DNA of 64,000 nucleotides from Flavobacteriaceae bacterium (GCA_030683815.1 JAUXPJ010000008.1:1-64000), one strand, 5' to 3'; counted from the first letter of the stretch, positions 26,162 to 35,640 are shown. The notes: generated by a model from the sequence alone, not told the origin. Program-made: numbers and translations.

Positions 26162-27691
26162 TTAAAATTTATCTCCAAGAACTTTATAAGTAGGGTCTTT
26201 CCAAACATTGACATCAATGATACTATCTGCATTTTTAAGGAGTTTTATGCAGTCATTACTTAAATGCTTCAAGTGAATTTTCTTCCCTACTTTTAAATAA
26301 CGTTCTGTTAACTTATTTAATGCTTCAATAGCAGACATATCAACCACTCTACTTTCTGCAAAATCTATAATCACTTCTTCAGGATCATTAAGTACATCAA
26401 ACTTTTCGTTAAAAGCAGTCGTAGAACCAAAAAATAGCGGACCATAAATTTCATAGTGCTTAGTACCGTTCTCATCAATATGTTTTCTTGCTCTAATTCG
26501 TTTGGCGTTATCCCAAGCAAATACCAACGCAGCAATTATAATTCCTACTAAAACGGCTAGAGCTAAATTATGTAATACAACTGTAACTAAAGTAACCAAT
26601 ACCATAACAAAAACATCTGACTTTGGCATTTTAGTAAAGGTTCTTAAACTTGCCCATTCAAAAGTTCCAATAGCAACCATTATCATCAAGCCTGTTAATG
26701 CAGCCATAGGAAGTTTTTCGATATAACCAGCGCCAAACATTATAAAAATTAATAACATTACGGCTGCAATAATTCCAGATAATCTGGCTCTTGCTCCGGA
26801 TGAAACATTGATTAAACTTTGACCAAGCATTGCACAGCCACCCATTCCTGAAAATACTCCTGACAGAATATTTGCTGCACCTTGTGCAACTGCTTCTTTG
26901 TTACTTCTACCTCTTGTTTCAGTAATTTCATCAATAATGTTAAGTGTAAGCAAACTTTCAATTAAACCAACTCCAGCCATAATAGCTGCATAAGGAAAAA
27001 TTAAAGCTACTGTTTCAAAATTCAACGGAACACTAGGAATATGAAATGGAGGGAATCCTCCTTGAATAGATGCTATATCACCAACTGTTTTAGTATCAAT
27101 ATTAAAGAATACTACAATACCAAAAACAACTAAAATAGCTACTAATGATGCGGGAATCAATTTGGTTAATTTTGGCAACCCACCAATAATTATCATCGTA
27201 AGTAAAACTAAACCAAGTAATATAAATAAAGATTGACCAGTTAACCAATTACCTGATATATCTTTAAATTGGTTTAATTGTGACATAAGAATGATGATTG
27301 CCAATCCATTGACAAATCCAAAAATAACAGGATGTGGAACCAATCTCATTAATTTACCTAATCTGAAAGCCCCTGCTAGAATTTGAAGAATACCTGCCAA
27401 AACAACCGTTGCAAAAACATATTCCACACCGTGAGATATTGCTAAAGAAACAATTACAACTGCAACGGCACCTGTTGCGCCTGAAATCATCCCAGGACGT
27501 CCTCCAAAAATAGCAGTTACCAAACCCATTACAAAGGCAGCATATAGTCCTGTTAAAGGAGATAATCCAGCAATTAAAGCGAATGCCACAGCTTCGGGAA
27601 CTAAAGCAAGCGCAACGGTTAAACCAGATAATATTTCAGTTTTATAATCTACTTTTTGAGATAAATCAAATAAATTTAAATACTTTTTCAT
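26162..27691 (-). CDS. SulP family inorganic anion transporter with STAS domain
   Basis: This encodes about 509 aa from the Met at 27691 (KKYLNLFDL); a start at 27718 would add nine residues. The SulP core comprises ten to twelve membrane segments, with VALALVPEAVAFALIAGLSPLTGLYAAF at the N-terminus and the SGATGAVAVVIVSLA segment. It is followed by a cytoplasmic STAS domain (residues ~400-509) containing VIIDFAESRVVDMSAIEAL. SulP proteins carry sulfate, bicarbonate or other anions; the substrate here is open. It is monocistronic, on the opposite strand to the glycan operon. Confidence 0.88.
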   Translation of the reverse strand: MKKYLNLFDLSQKVDYKTEILSGLTVALALVPEAVAFALIAGLSPLTGLYAAFVMGLVTAIFGGRPGMISGATGAVAVVIVSLAISHGVEYVFATVVLAGILQILAGAFRLGKLMRLVPHPVIFGFVNGLAIIILMSQLNQFKDISGNWLTGQSLFILLGLVLLTMIIIGGLPKLTKLIPASLVAILVVFGIVVFFNIDTKTVGDIASIQGGFPPFHIPSVPLNFETVALIFPYAAIMAGVGLIESLLTLNIIDEITETRGRSNKEAVAQGAANILSGVFSGMGGCAMLGQSLINVSSGARARLSGIIAAVMLLIFIMFGAGYIEKLPMAALTGLMIMVAIGTFEWASLRTFTKMPKSDVFVMVLVTLVTVVLHNLALAVLVGIIIAALVFAWDNAKRIRARKHIDENGTKHYEIYGPLFFGSTTAFNEKFDVLNDPEEVIIDFAESRVVDMSAIEALNKLTERYLKVGKKIHLKHLSNDCIKLLKNADSIIDVNVWKDPTYKVLGDKF

Positions 27692-27961
27692 ACTAATTTT
27701 ATAAAAGTTAAACATCATAGAAATGCCATTTCTGGCAGATAAAATAAATCAACTCCATGAAAACTCACAGCTTAAAAGCGAAGAAAAAAACATGGAATTA
27801 TATTGAAATTTTATTTTTCTAAAGAGTTTGCAAAACTATGAATAAAATTTAAAAAAATACTGCACATTAAGAAAATCAACAATTATCATTCAATAACTAC
27901 TATAATGCTGACTGCTACTATTGCTAATCAAACAATATAATATCATTTTTGATTTTTGAAT

Positions 27962-28001
27962 GATAAAAAACCTGTTAGCAATGACTAACAGGTTTTTTAT
28001 C
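27962..28001. terminator. Bidirectional terminator
   Basis: GATAAAAAACCTGTTAG and CTAACAGGTTTTTTATC form a 17-bp perfect stem with a CAATGA loop, 20 bp downstream of the stop of the minus-strand symporter gene. The A- and T-tracts flank the stem, so it can terminate either way. The rest of 27719-28021 is the AT-rich leader of the SulP gene. Confidence 0.85.
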
Positions 28002-28021
28002 AAATCATTAAAACTTACAAA

Positions 28022-29944
28022 CTACACTTCAACAGTTTCTGTTGCCAGTTGTTCTTTTTGAGTAGCCAACGAAACCACATAAATCACAATTACTGAAATG
28101 GTAAATGAAATAATAGCTGGATTTTCCAATCGGTGAATTGCATCGGCAGAGTCTAATCCGTAACGATCCCACATGGTTGGAGAGGTTAAGATAATCGCCA
28201 AAGCAGAAACAATCCCCGCAATAATAGAGGCAATAATTCCTTTTGCGGTTGTTTTACTCCAGAAAAGAATGAACAATATGGCCGGTAAATTGGCTGATGC
28301 AGCTACTGCAAAAGCCCATCCAACAAGGAAAGAAACATTCATTCCTTTAAAGGAAATTCCCAATCCTATGGCCAGAATTCCAACAGCAAAGGCAGCAATT
28401 TTTCCTGCTTTTACTTTTTGTTCATCCGACGGATTGCGCTGCATATAATTATCATACAAATCATGCGCAATTGCACCCGATGAGGCAATAATTAAACCGG
28501 CAACTGTTCCTAAAATGGTAGAAAAAGCGACCGCAGAAATAATGGAAAATATTCCAACTCCAAAAGCTTTGGCCAATAATGGTGCAGACATATTACTACT
28601 CTCCACATCAAAAACACCGTTTACCGCTGCTCCAAGTCCCATAAAAAGTGTTAAAATATAAAAAGTACCGATAGCCGCAATCGCCAAAATGGTTGATTTA
28701 CGCGCATCGCGCTGACTTGGAACGGTGTAATAACGAATTAAAATGTGTGGTAAAGCAGCAGTTCCCAAGAAAAGTGCCAACATCAATGAAATAAAATCAA
28801 TTTTATCCCACAATGTAGAACCTTTTCCAATTTTATATTTTAATCCAGGCAACATAAAATCTTTCCCTGAGGTATAATTTTGATAATAAGCAGCAACTTT
28901 TTTGCCGTTGTCTTTAAATTTCAACTCGGTAAGGCGAACAATTTCTCCATTTTCAATAGCTGAAAGGAATTCAAACGGCCCAACGGGTCCGGTTTTTTCT
29001 ACTTCTTTTCCATCAACAACAATTTTGCTCATGTGACCGACTTGGTAAAATTTCCCATTTTCTTTAAATTCGCCATTGTAAAGTAAATCACCTTTTTCAT
29101 CCTCAGCAATAGAGAGCATTTCGCTTACTTTATAAGCGCCCTCTTTTTCAACCACATTAAACCAACGGGCAATGCCTTCTTTTTCTAATTTAACTACCTC
29201 AATTCCTTTAACTGCTTGTTGGTCTTTTACTTCATAACCATCAACGGCAATCACTTTTCCGTTTTCAACTTGAGCATCAAAAAGCATGTATTCTTTGAAT
29301 TTCATATCGCCAATGGATGGTTTTAAATTTAAACCATTGTTGAAAATATAAATAGAAAGTATGGTTGAAAAAACAATTAAAAGTCCACCTTTGATAAACT
29401 GAACATAAGTTGTTGAAGTCATTCCGGCGGTTGCCACAATAAAAATTACGATAATTCCGACCAGTACTACGCCTACCCAATGTGGAAGTCCGAGTAATGG
29501 TGTAACCAAATCACCGGCGCCCACCATTTGCGGAATTAAATAAAATATGGAAATAACCAAGGTACTGATGGCGGCAGCTAAAGTGATTCCTCTATTATTA
29601 AATTTTGAATTTAAAGCATCAGTAAAAGTATATTTCCCGAGTCTTTTCATGGGTTCTGCCACTAAAAACAGTGCGACAATCCATCCGGCTAAAAATCCGA
29701 TAGAATATAAAAATCCGTCAAAGCCAACCATGGCAATCATCCCGCAAATTCCTAAAAAGGAAGCGGCACTTAAATAATCGCCGGCAAAAGCAACGCCATT
29801 TACAGCCCAGTGAATTTGACCACCAGCCGCATAATAACTGCTGGCCGACTTGGTTTTACGTGCAAAATAAAATGAAAGTCCGATTACAAATGTTACAAAT
29901 AACAAGAAAAAGACTATGGCGATGTATGAAACTCCGTATATCAT
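28022..29944 (-). CDS. actP: Sodium:solute symporter, acetate/ActP-like, with a large hydrophilic insert
   Basis: This encodes 640 aa. The SSS fold is evident from SFYFARKTKSASSYYAAGG, AGDYLSAASFLGICGMI, the segment FYLIPQMVGAGDLVTPL and TSTTYVQFIKGGLL, with LAIGLGISFKGMNVSFLVGWAFAVAASANLPAI near the C-terminus. These phrases are characteristic of cation/acetate symporters. About 170 residues of charged, non-membrane sequence (roughly 215-385) sit between membrane segments, explaining the length relative to ~550 aa ActP. It overlaps the DUF485 gene by 4 bp; the DcaP-like porin gene lies further upstream on the same strand, suggesting a carboxylate uptake unit. Confidence 0.85.
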   Translation of the reverse strand: MIYGVSYIAIVFFLLFVTFVIGLSFYFARKTKSASSYYAAGGQIHWAVNGVAFAGDYLSAASFLGICGMIAMVGFDGFLYSIGFLAGWIVALFLVAEPMKRLGKYTFTDALNSKFNNRGITLAAAISTLVISIFYLIPQMVGAGDLVTPLLGLPHWVGVVLVGIIVIFIVATAGMTSTTYVQFIKGGLLIVFSTILSIYIFNNGLNLKPSIGDMKFKEYMLFDAQVENGKVIAVDGYEVKDQQAVKGIEVVKLEKEGIARWFNVVEKEGAYKVSEMLSIAEDEKGDLLYNGEFKENGKFYQVGHMSKIVVDGKEVEKTGPVGPFEFLSAIENGEIVRLTELKFKDNGKKVAAYYQNYTSGKDFMLPGLKYKIGKGSTLWDKIDFISLMLALFLGTAALPHILIRYYTVPSQRDARKSTILAIAAIGTFYILTLFMGLGAAVNGVFDVESSNMSAPLLAKAFGVGIFSIISAVAFSTILGTVAGLIIASSGAIAHDLYDNYMQRNPSDEQKVKAGKIAAFAVGILAIGLGISFKGMNVSFLVGWAFAVAASANLPAILFILFWSKTTAKGIIASIIAGIVSALAIILTSPTMWDRYGLDSADAIHRLENPAIISFTISVIVIYVVSLATQKEQLATETVEV

Positions 29945-30219
29945 GCTTTCTCTTCTTTATTGAGTTGATTTTCGTAACGTGTACAAATTGCGTTGTAAAT
30001 AATTCCGAGAACAACAGCAAAAACAATGAGTCCGATTCCGTAAACGATTGCTAAATTTTGTCCAAAAACTTTGATACTCAGCAATTCATAATTGAAAACG
30101 CCGATGGCTACAAAGCCGGCGTAAAAAATAAAATAGAGAAAGAAAAACCAAACACCTAATCTGGCTTTCTTTTTTGAGGCAAGGTCCACACCAAGCTCTA
30201 CTGTAGGTCCGTGATGCAT
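29941..30219 (-). CDS. DUF485 family small membrane protein (YjcH-like), symporter partner
   Basis: This encodes 92 aa with two hydrophobic segments (VWFFFLYFIFYAGFVAIGVF and LAIVYGIGLIVFAVVLGIIY), the DUF485 layout. In many bacteria a YjcH-type protein is encoded directly before the acetate symporter, exactly as here with an ATGA overlap. It probably assists or stabilises the symporter. Confidence 0.85.
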   Translation of the reverse strand: MHHGPTVELGVDLASKKKARLGVWFFFLYFIFYAGFVAIGVFNYELLSIKVFGQNLAIVYGIGLIVFAVVLGIIYNAICTRYENQLNKEEKA

Positions 30220-30378
30220 AATTTATGAAGGATTAATTATTATTTTTTTGATTGATATGATTTTGCGTTATTAAGAGACCATAAAATTATTTCATTTAAA
30301 TCATTTAATACATGACTTTTAGCATGTTTTATTGATTGAATTTATTTTATTTAACGCGTCTGGTGCAATTATTAAAAA

Positions 30379-30506
30379 CGTCAGTTCGAGTGTTCCGAAT
30401 CCTGAGCAGAGCCGAAGGGTCGGAATGTATCGAGAACCGTTTTTAAATGAAATTTTTCTTGTTCTCGATACGATCCCGCTTTTGGGCGAGATCACTCGAA
30501 CTGACG
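30379..30506. repeat. Composite palindromic repeat element (~128 bp)
   Basis: Outer arms CGTCAGTTCGAGTG (30379-30392) and CACTCGAACTGACG (30493-30506) are perfect inverted repeats of 14 bp. Inner arms TATCGAGAAC (30428-30437) and GTTCTCGATA (30461-30470) are also perfect. Between them lie CCTGAGCAGAGCCGAAGGGTC and GATCCCGC..GGGCGAGATC, typical of the GAGCGGAGTCGAAGG-type repeats of this phylum. It occupies the spacer between the DUF485 and porin genes (30220-30610), which has no coding content. Confidence 0.8.
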
Positions 30507-30610
30507 AAAAATTATGATCAAAAACTAATTGCATCCAACGGGTTTATTTAATCTGATAACAACCTGTTTATCAATATTTATATCGTTGATAAAAAAAGAT
30601 TATCGGTAAT

Positions 30611-31870
30611 TTAGAAACTGTAAATTACAGAAAACAACAAACGAAGGTTTGCCGCTTCATTGATTTTCGCAGTTGGATACAGTGATGATTTATCTTGAAT
30701 TTCTCCAAAATTATTTCTAATATTTCCATAGCCCGCCATTGTATATTCGGTTTCAAAAGCAAATTTCATTTTCTTTTCAGTATAAACGGCTCTTGGCGAA
30801 ACACGAAAAACATAGTCAATATTGGCGCCTCTGGTGTAGTACGATTTAGCAGATTGCGGATTGTAAATTTCATCATCAGCTCCTAAGTTTTTGGTAAATC
30901 CGCTAAACAAAGCATATTGAATTTTTGAGGTTCCTTTGGTCATGATCTCCGTCCAAAATGACATATTGTTAATGGTTGTATAAGTTCTATAATCGTAGCT
31001 GATTAAATCATTCAAATTGGAAGGTTTTTTTAAGGCATATCCGCCCAACATCATGGCATCAAACATATTGGCACCGTAAACGCCTTCTACTTTCAACGTT
31101 AATTTTTCGTTGTCATATCGAGCATAAGCCATCGCAGTCAGTCCTTTAACTCTTCCATTTTCTACATAACTACTGTCTGTTTTTAGGCGCGGTAAAAGTT
31201 CTTTGTAGCCAAGTCCGCCACCCACTAATAATTTATTAAAACGATAACTTGACTGCAATTGTAAATCTGGAATTGCAGCATTTCTCAGCGAAGTGCTTCC
31301 ACCGAAACTGGCAAAATCGCGTTGCGATAATAAGGAGCCACTCACACTAAAATTTCCCTCTTTATGGGTTAATTTCACTTGTGGATTTCTAGAAAAAACG
31401 GTAAAAGGAACTCCGGTATTAAATGAAATAACTTCCGGAAAACACTCGGTGATAAACATAGGATGCCAAGTTTGACCAAAAAGCAATTCGGTTTTTTTCC
31501 AATTTAATTTGGTGATGGCATGCCGCAATCTGAATCCGTTGATATCGCCATCGCTATGACCAAAAAATTCACCTTCTATCATTCCTGATGATTTGGCACC
31601 CAAAACTTCAGGACCTGTTATCATTCCGGTTAACCTTGTTTGGATAGCAAGCATGTTTAAACTTGAAGCCGCATTGATATCTTTTCCTGTTTTATCGATT
31701 AATTTATTTTCAGGATACAGTAAAAAATGACCCTCTCGGGCGGTAACAGTTTGACGGGTATCAAAGAAATAATCTGCTTTAACAAATCCTTTCCATTGAA
31801 TTCCAAAATCTTGTGAAAAGGTGATTAAGGTTGACTGTAGAGCCCACCATAAAAGTATATATATTTTCAT
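30611..31870 (-). CDS. DcaP-like outer-membrane porin
   Basis: This encodes 419 aa. A signal peptide (ILLWWALQSTLITFSQ) is followed by a domain beginning WKGFVKADYFFDTRQ. LNMLAIQTRLTGMITGPEVLG, a block with the phrase GQTWHPMF, and many amphipathic strands ending LLFSVIYSF follow. The pattern resembles the DcaP family of trimeric porins for organic anions. Its position near the acetate-type symporter supports a role in carboxylate entry through the outer membrane. The spacer 31871-32113 is AT-rich with nothing recognised. Confidence 0.7.
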   Translation of the reverse strand: MKIYILLWWALQSTLITFSQDFGIQWKGFVKADYFFDTRQTVTAREGHFLLYPENKLIDKTGKDINAASSLNMLAIQTRLTGMITGPEVLGAKSSGMIEGEFFGHSDGDINGFRLRHAITKLNWKKTELLFGQTWHPMFITECFPEVISFNTGVPFTVFSRNPQVKLTHKEGNFSVSGSLLSQRDFASFGGSTSLRNAAIPDLQLQSSYRFNKLLVGGGLGYKELLPRLKTDSSYVENGRVKGLTAMAYARYDNEKLTLKVEGVYGANMFDAMMLGGYALKKPSNLNDLISYDYRTYTTINNMSFWTEIMTKGTSKIQYALFSGFTKNLGADDEIYNPQSAKSYYTRGANIDYVFRVSPRAVYTEKKMKFAFETEYTMAGYGNIRNNFGEIQDKSSLYPTAKINEAANLRLLFSVIYSF

Positions 31871-32113
31871 TTTAATAGTTAGTTGATGATTAAAAAATAA
31901 TAGCGAAATTAAGGATTAAATCAATAAATAGCTTAATAATTGCCGATTATTCTTTTTATGAAATAATAATTAATCGTATTTTATTAAATCGATAAAATGA
32001 AAAATGTTGATGGTTAAAAAATAAAACAATTTATTTGTATTACTAAAAAATAAGGGAATAAAATACTGTTGAAGTAGTAAAATAAAAAAATGAAAAATTT
32101 AATCGATATATAT

Positions 32114-32143
32114 TTTGTAATAAAAAAAACTCGATTATATTTG
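32114..32143 (+). promoter_or_regulatory. Promoter of tRNA-Val (Bacteroidota consensus)
   Basis: TTTG (32114-32117) and TATATTTG (32136-32143) are separated by 18 bp, a good match to the -33 TTTG / -7 TAnnTTTG promoter of Bacteroidota. The predicted transcript would start a few bases before the mature tRNA at 32154. Confidence 0.75.
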
Positions 32144-32153
32144 CACTCTCAAC

Positions 32154-32231
32154 GGGCAATTAGCTCAGCTGGTTCAGAGCACCTCGTTTACACCGAGGGG
32201 GTCGGGGGTTCGAACCCCTCATTGCCCACCA
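32154..32231 (+). tRNA. tRNA-Val (anticodon TAC)
   Basis: Acceptor arms GGGCAAT (32154-32160) and ATTGCCC (32221-32227) pair perfectly and are followed by encoded ACCA. The D-arm TAGCTCAGCTGG, the anticodon stem CCTCG-TTTACAC-CGAGG (anticodon TAC) and the T-arm GGGGTTCGAACCCC are complete. Confidence 0.97.
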
Positions 32232-32243
32232 AAAAATTAAAAT

Positions 32244-32268
32244 CCTGCAAGAAATTGCAGGTTTTTTT
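32244..32268 (+). terminator. Terminator after tRNA-Val
   Basis: CCTGCAA-GAAA-TTGCAGG followed by seven or more T residues lies 13 bp after the tRNA. It separates it from the convergent folC gene. Confidence 0.8.
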
Positions 32269-32297
32269 TATAAATTCATTCACAGGCTTTTTAAAAA

Positions 32298-33521
32298 CTA
32301 TGACAAAGGCAATTCAGCTACCACAAAGGTACTTCCGCCCACAAAAATTAAATCATTTTCTTGGGCAACAGATTTTGCCCTATTTAATGCCTCTTCAACT
32401 GAAGAATAAACATTTCCCTGTAAGCCAAATTTCTGAGCTTCTTGGTGCAGCATTACTGCCTCTAAACCACGTGGAATGTCAGGTTTGCAAAAATAATACA
32501 GTGCATTTTTAGGGAACATCGGTAAAATGACAGCCAAATTTTTATCATTTACCATTCCCAAAACAATATGCAATTGCTCAAATTTTTCTTCTTGAAGTTG
32601 ATTCAAAACATAGGTCAAACCTTCTTTATTATGAGCGGTATCGCAAATAATTTTTGGTTTTTCTTGAAGGATTTGCCAACGACCCATTAAACTGGTGTTT
32701 TTTATTACGTTTAATAGTCCGTTTTTTAAATGATGTTCGCCAATTTCGACTCCTTTATCCTGTAATATTTTAACAGTTTGAGCCACCGTTTTCACATTGT
32801 TCTTCTGATAATTTCCTTTTAAAGAAGTTTGATAGGATTCATGAATTAATTGATCTGCAATAAACAAACCTGCTTTCATCTCAAAAGCTTTTTGTTCAAA
32901 TATTTTGATTACTTCCTCTTGCCGTTCACCAATTACAACGGGAATATTTTTCTTGATAATTCCGGCTTTTTCTGCTGCAATTAAAGGAAGTGTATCGCCT
33001 AAAAACTGCATATGGTCGTAGCCAATATTGGTGATGACAGAAACTATGGGCGTTATAATATTGGTAGAATCCAATCGACCGCCGAGACCAACTTCAATGA
33101 CAGCAAAATCTACTTTTTGTATAGCAAAATGATGAAACGCCATTCCGACTGTCATCTCAAAAAATGACAATTTTTGATGCTCCAAAAAATCTTTATTATT
33201 ATCAATGAATTTTATGACTTCATCTTCGGAAATCATTTCACCATTGATTCGGATACGCTCTCTAAAATCTTTTAAATGTGGTGAGGTGTACAATCCAACT
33301 TTATATCCGGCTTCCATTAAAACCGAAGCTAACATATGACTGGTAGAACCTTTGCCATTGGTTCCGCCAACGTGTATAGATTTAAATTTGTTCTGCGGAT
33401 TATCTAAATGATGGGCAAAAATCAAGGTATTGGTCAAATCTTTTTTAAATGCGGATGCCCCAATGCGGTGAAACATTGGTAATTGCGCAAACATCCAATC
33501 AAGTGTTTCTTGATAATTCAT
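32298..33521 (-). CDS. folC: Bifunctional dihydrofolate/folylpolyglutamate synthase
   Basis: This encodes 407 aa. IHVGGTNGKGSTSHMLASVL is the Mur-ligase-type P-loop, followed by LYTSPHLKDFRERI, FFEMTVGMAF and IEVGLGGRLDSTNII, all FolC hallmarks. It adds glutamate to dihydropteroate and to folates using ATP. Length is normal. It lies 6 bp downstream of the tonB gene on the same strand, so it probably shares the ExbB-ExbD-TonB transcript. Confidence 0.93.
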   Translation of the reverse strand: MNYQETLDWMFAQLPMFHRIGASAFKKDLTNTLIFAHHLDNPQNKFKSIHVGGTNGKGSTSHMLASVLMEAGYKVGLYTSPHLKDFRERIRINGEMISEDEVIKFIDNNKDFLEHQKLSFFEMTVGMAFHHFAIQKVDFAVIEVGLGGRLDSTNIITPIVSVITNIGYDHMQFLGDTLPLIAAEKAGIIKKNIPVVIGERQEEVIKIFEQKAFEMKAGLFIADQLIHESYQTSLKGNYQKNNVKTVAQTVKILQDKGVEIGEHHLKNGLLNVIKNTSLMGRWQILQEKPKIICDTAHNKEGLTYVLNQLQEEKFEQLHIVLGMVNDKNLAVILPMFPKNALYYFCKPDIPRGLEAVMLHQEAQKFGLQGNVYSSVEEALNRAKSVAQENDLIFVGGSTFVVAELPLS

Positions 33522-33527
33522 GGGTAA

Positions 33528-34334
33528 TTATTGTGATATAGAAAATCGGTAGCGAATATACCCAATTTGTTTTGAAGTTGCATTGCTATCCGGCTGCCAA
33601 GTCGTTTTTAAAGCTGCTATTTTAGCTTCAGATTTTAAACATTCTGCTGAGTTAGTAGTGCCTTTAACTCCGGGTATCGCATTGATCACATTTCCGCCTC
33701 TATCAACTTCAATTTGAACAACTACCAGTCCAACTTCATCACAGATATAATTTGGCTTGGGTTTGTTTAATGGTTTTCTATTTCCCAATTGATAATCTCC
33801 TCCACCGCCATTTCCGCCAGAACCATAATATCCTTTAGCATTTGGATCTCCATCAATTTTACCTTTATCTCCCGCTTGATTATCATCTCCTTCGCCACCG
33901 GTGGTTTTTCCATCAGATTTCTGACCTTTTAAAATGCTGCTCAAAGCATCAGAAGTTGACTTATCTGGTGTCGGATTTGGTTTTTGAACCGGTGTGGGTT
34001 TAGTTTCTGTTTCGGCGGAAGATTTTTTAACGGGCTTTTCTTTAATCACCAAAGCATCTTCCATATCTTGGGTAACTGCTTTTTCTATTACTTTCGCAGG
34101 AACTGCCGGTGATGATATTTGCCGTGTTGGCTCGGGGATTGATTGAATTGCCTCGGTAGGTTGATTTTCTCCTTGTCCAACATCTGATGTTCCAAAATTA
34201 ATGGCAATACCAAATTCTTTTGGCGGATCCCAATATGATAATCCAAACATGAGTGCACTTATAACAAACAGTACCAAAATAACGGTTGTTATAATAGCTG
34301 ATTTGCGTTTATGTTCGTTATCTAAAAAACTCAT
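33528..34334 (-). CDS. tonB: TonB-like energy transducer
   Basis: This encodes 268 aa. It has a single N-terminal membrane anchor (residues ~12-32). A long Pro/Lys/Gly-rich periplasmic spacer (~50-185) includes KPTPVQKPNPTPDKS and a Gly/Asp-rich stretch. The C-terminal domain (GLVVVQIEVDRGGNV ... YIRYRFSISQ) has the fold of TonB family C-termini. With ExbD and ExbB encoded directly upstream it would energise outer-membrane receptors such as the barrel protein at 19265; that pairing is inference. Confidence 0.85.
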   Translation of the reverse strand: MSFLDNEHKRKSAIITTVILVLFVISALMFGLSYWDPPKEFGIAINFGTSDVGQGENQPTEAIQSIPEPTRQISSPAVPAKVIEKAVTQDMEDALVIKEKPVKKSSAETETKPTPVQKPNPTPDKSTSDALSSILKGQKSDGKTTGGEGDDNQAGDKGKIDGDPNAKGYYGSGGNGGGGDYQLGNRKPLNKPKPNYICDEVGLVVVQIEVDRGGNVINAIPGVKGTTNSAECLKSEAKIAALKTTWQPDSNATSKQIGYIRYRFSISQ

Positions 34335-34342
34335 TTAAATTT

Positions 34343-34735
34343 TTATTTCGGTCTAACTGCTAAAATGACTTTATACTTATTTCGATTGGCAATATCCATA
34401 ATCGTAACGGCATATTCAATTGGCACCCCTTCTTCGGCTCTCAAAATAAGGGAAGGATTTTCTTCAGATACCAATAAAGCAGCTAATTCTTGCTCTACAG
34501 TTTCTATGGATGATGGCTTGTTATCAATAAAATATTCCAAATTTTTGGTAATTGTAATTGAAACAGCTTTTTTATTCTCCGTTTTCCCTTCAGCTTTTGG
34601 CAATAAAATATCTAATGCACTTGTAGTTACCAAGGTTGAAGTAATCATGAAAAATATCAATAACAGAAAAACGATATCAGTCATTGACGACATGTTAAAC
34701 TCCGGACTTATTTTATTTCTTCCTCTGATGTTCAT
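34343..34735 (-). CDS. exbD: Biopolymer transporter ExbD/TolR family
   Basis: This encodes 130 aa. The N-terminal ISPEFNMSSMTDIVFLLLIFFMITSTL contains the transmembrane helix with the proton-relevant Asp (TDIVFLLLIFF). A periplasmic domain follows. It sits between the exbB- and tonB-like genes. Confidence 0.92.
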   Translation of the reverse strand: MNIRGRNKISPEFNMSSMTDIVFLLLIFFMITSTLVTTSALDILLPKAEGKTENKKAVSITITKNLEYFIDNKPSSIETVEQELAALLVSEENPSLILRAEEGVPIEYAVTIMDIANRNKYKVILAVRPK

Positions 34736-34745
34736 TTTTTTTAAT

Positions 34746-34777
34746 GATTAAAAGATTAAAAGATTAAAAGATTGAAA
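34746..34777. repeat. Tandem octamer repeat between exbB and exbD
   Basis: Three GATTAAAA units and one GATTGAAA follow one another (period 8 bp) in the 110-bp spacer. The far side of the spacer (34824-34840) is partly complementary, so a weak hairpin is possible. This may be simple slippage. Confidence 0.6.
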
Positions 34778-34846
34778 TTGCTGTGTTCAACTAATAAGTG
34801 CTGCAGATTCATAAAAAATTTACAATCTTTTAATTTTTAAATTCGT

Positions 34847-35548
34847 CTAAACCGGTTCATTTAATAAATCTAAAAACTCCAAAGATTTAGCTTCCATTTG
34901 ATAAACTACTTTATCGGTTTTTACAACTAAATGATTATACGCCATAAAAGAAATTATCCCTACAATTAATCCGGCAACAGTGGTTGTCATTGCAGTGTAC
35001 AAACCATCTGACAACATTTTGATATCAATTTGACCGCCCGCATTTGCTATTTGATGGATGGCAATAATCATACCTATAACTGTACCTAAAAATCCTAACA
35101 TAGGAGCTGCTCCGGCAATAGTAGCAATAACACTCACATTTTTTTCGAGGTTATAAATTTCTAATTTTCCGGCATTTTCAATGGCAGTATTAATATCAGC
35201 TAAAGGTTTTCCAATACGAGAAATTCCTTTTTCCACCAATCTGGCGCTAGGGGAATTGGTTTTAGCACAAACCATTTTTGCCGCATCTAACTTTCCGTTT
35301 GTCACCAAATCTTTAATTTGATTCATAAAATCTTTATCAATTTGAGATGCTGACTTGATGGCAAAATAACGTTCAAAATAGATGTACAGTGAAACTGCCA
35401 ATAATATAAAAAGTAATCCGATGATAATTTGACCACCTACACCACCATTTACAACTAACTCATAAATTGAAAGTTTTTTTTCTACTGATACAGCTTCTTG
35501 AACTAATTGTTGTACAGCTTCTGTTTCTTGTTGAATAATTAACAGCAT
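34847..35548 (-). CDS. exbB: MotA/TolQ/ExbB proton channel family protein
   Basis: This encodes 233 aa. It has three membrane segments (GVGGQIIIGLLFILLAVSLYIY near residue 35, ATIAGAAPMLGFLGTVIGMI near 140, and TTVAGLIVGIISFMAY near 190), with the family motif APMLGFLGTVIGM. It is the first gene of the exbB-exbD-tonB-folC run and forms the stator/proton channel with ExbD. Confidence 0.92.
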   Translation of the reverse strand: MLLIIQQETEAVQQLVQEAVSVEKKLSIYELVVNGGVGGQIIIGLLFILLAVSLYIYFERYFAIKSASQIDKDFMNQIKDLVTNGKLDAAKMVCAKTNSPSARLVEKGISRIGKPLADINTAIENAGKLEIYNLEKNVSVIATIAGAAPMLGFLGTVIGMIIAIHQIANAGGQIDIKMLSDGLYTAMTTTVAGLIVGIISFMAYNHLVVKTDKVVYQMEAKSLEFLDLLNEPV

Positions 35549-35640
35549 ATAAAATTTGTTTGATTAATTTATTAACGAAAATACGATATGTAAATTGTAT
35601 TATAACATATCAATAAAAAAAAACGAAAAAAATCTCGGCC

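Noticed and set aside
30332-30517. 61-aa open frame in the spacer before the porin gene
   Set aside because: It consists of the palindromic repeat read through; both strands are open because of the palindrome.
32090-32512. Plus-strand 140-aa open frame across the tRNA-Val
   Set aside because: It is translated tRNA and terminator sequence running into antisense folC; the tRNA explains the conservation.
34365-34751. 128-aa plus-strand frame opposite exbD
   Set aside because: It is antisense to a clear ExbD gene and has no independent support.
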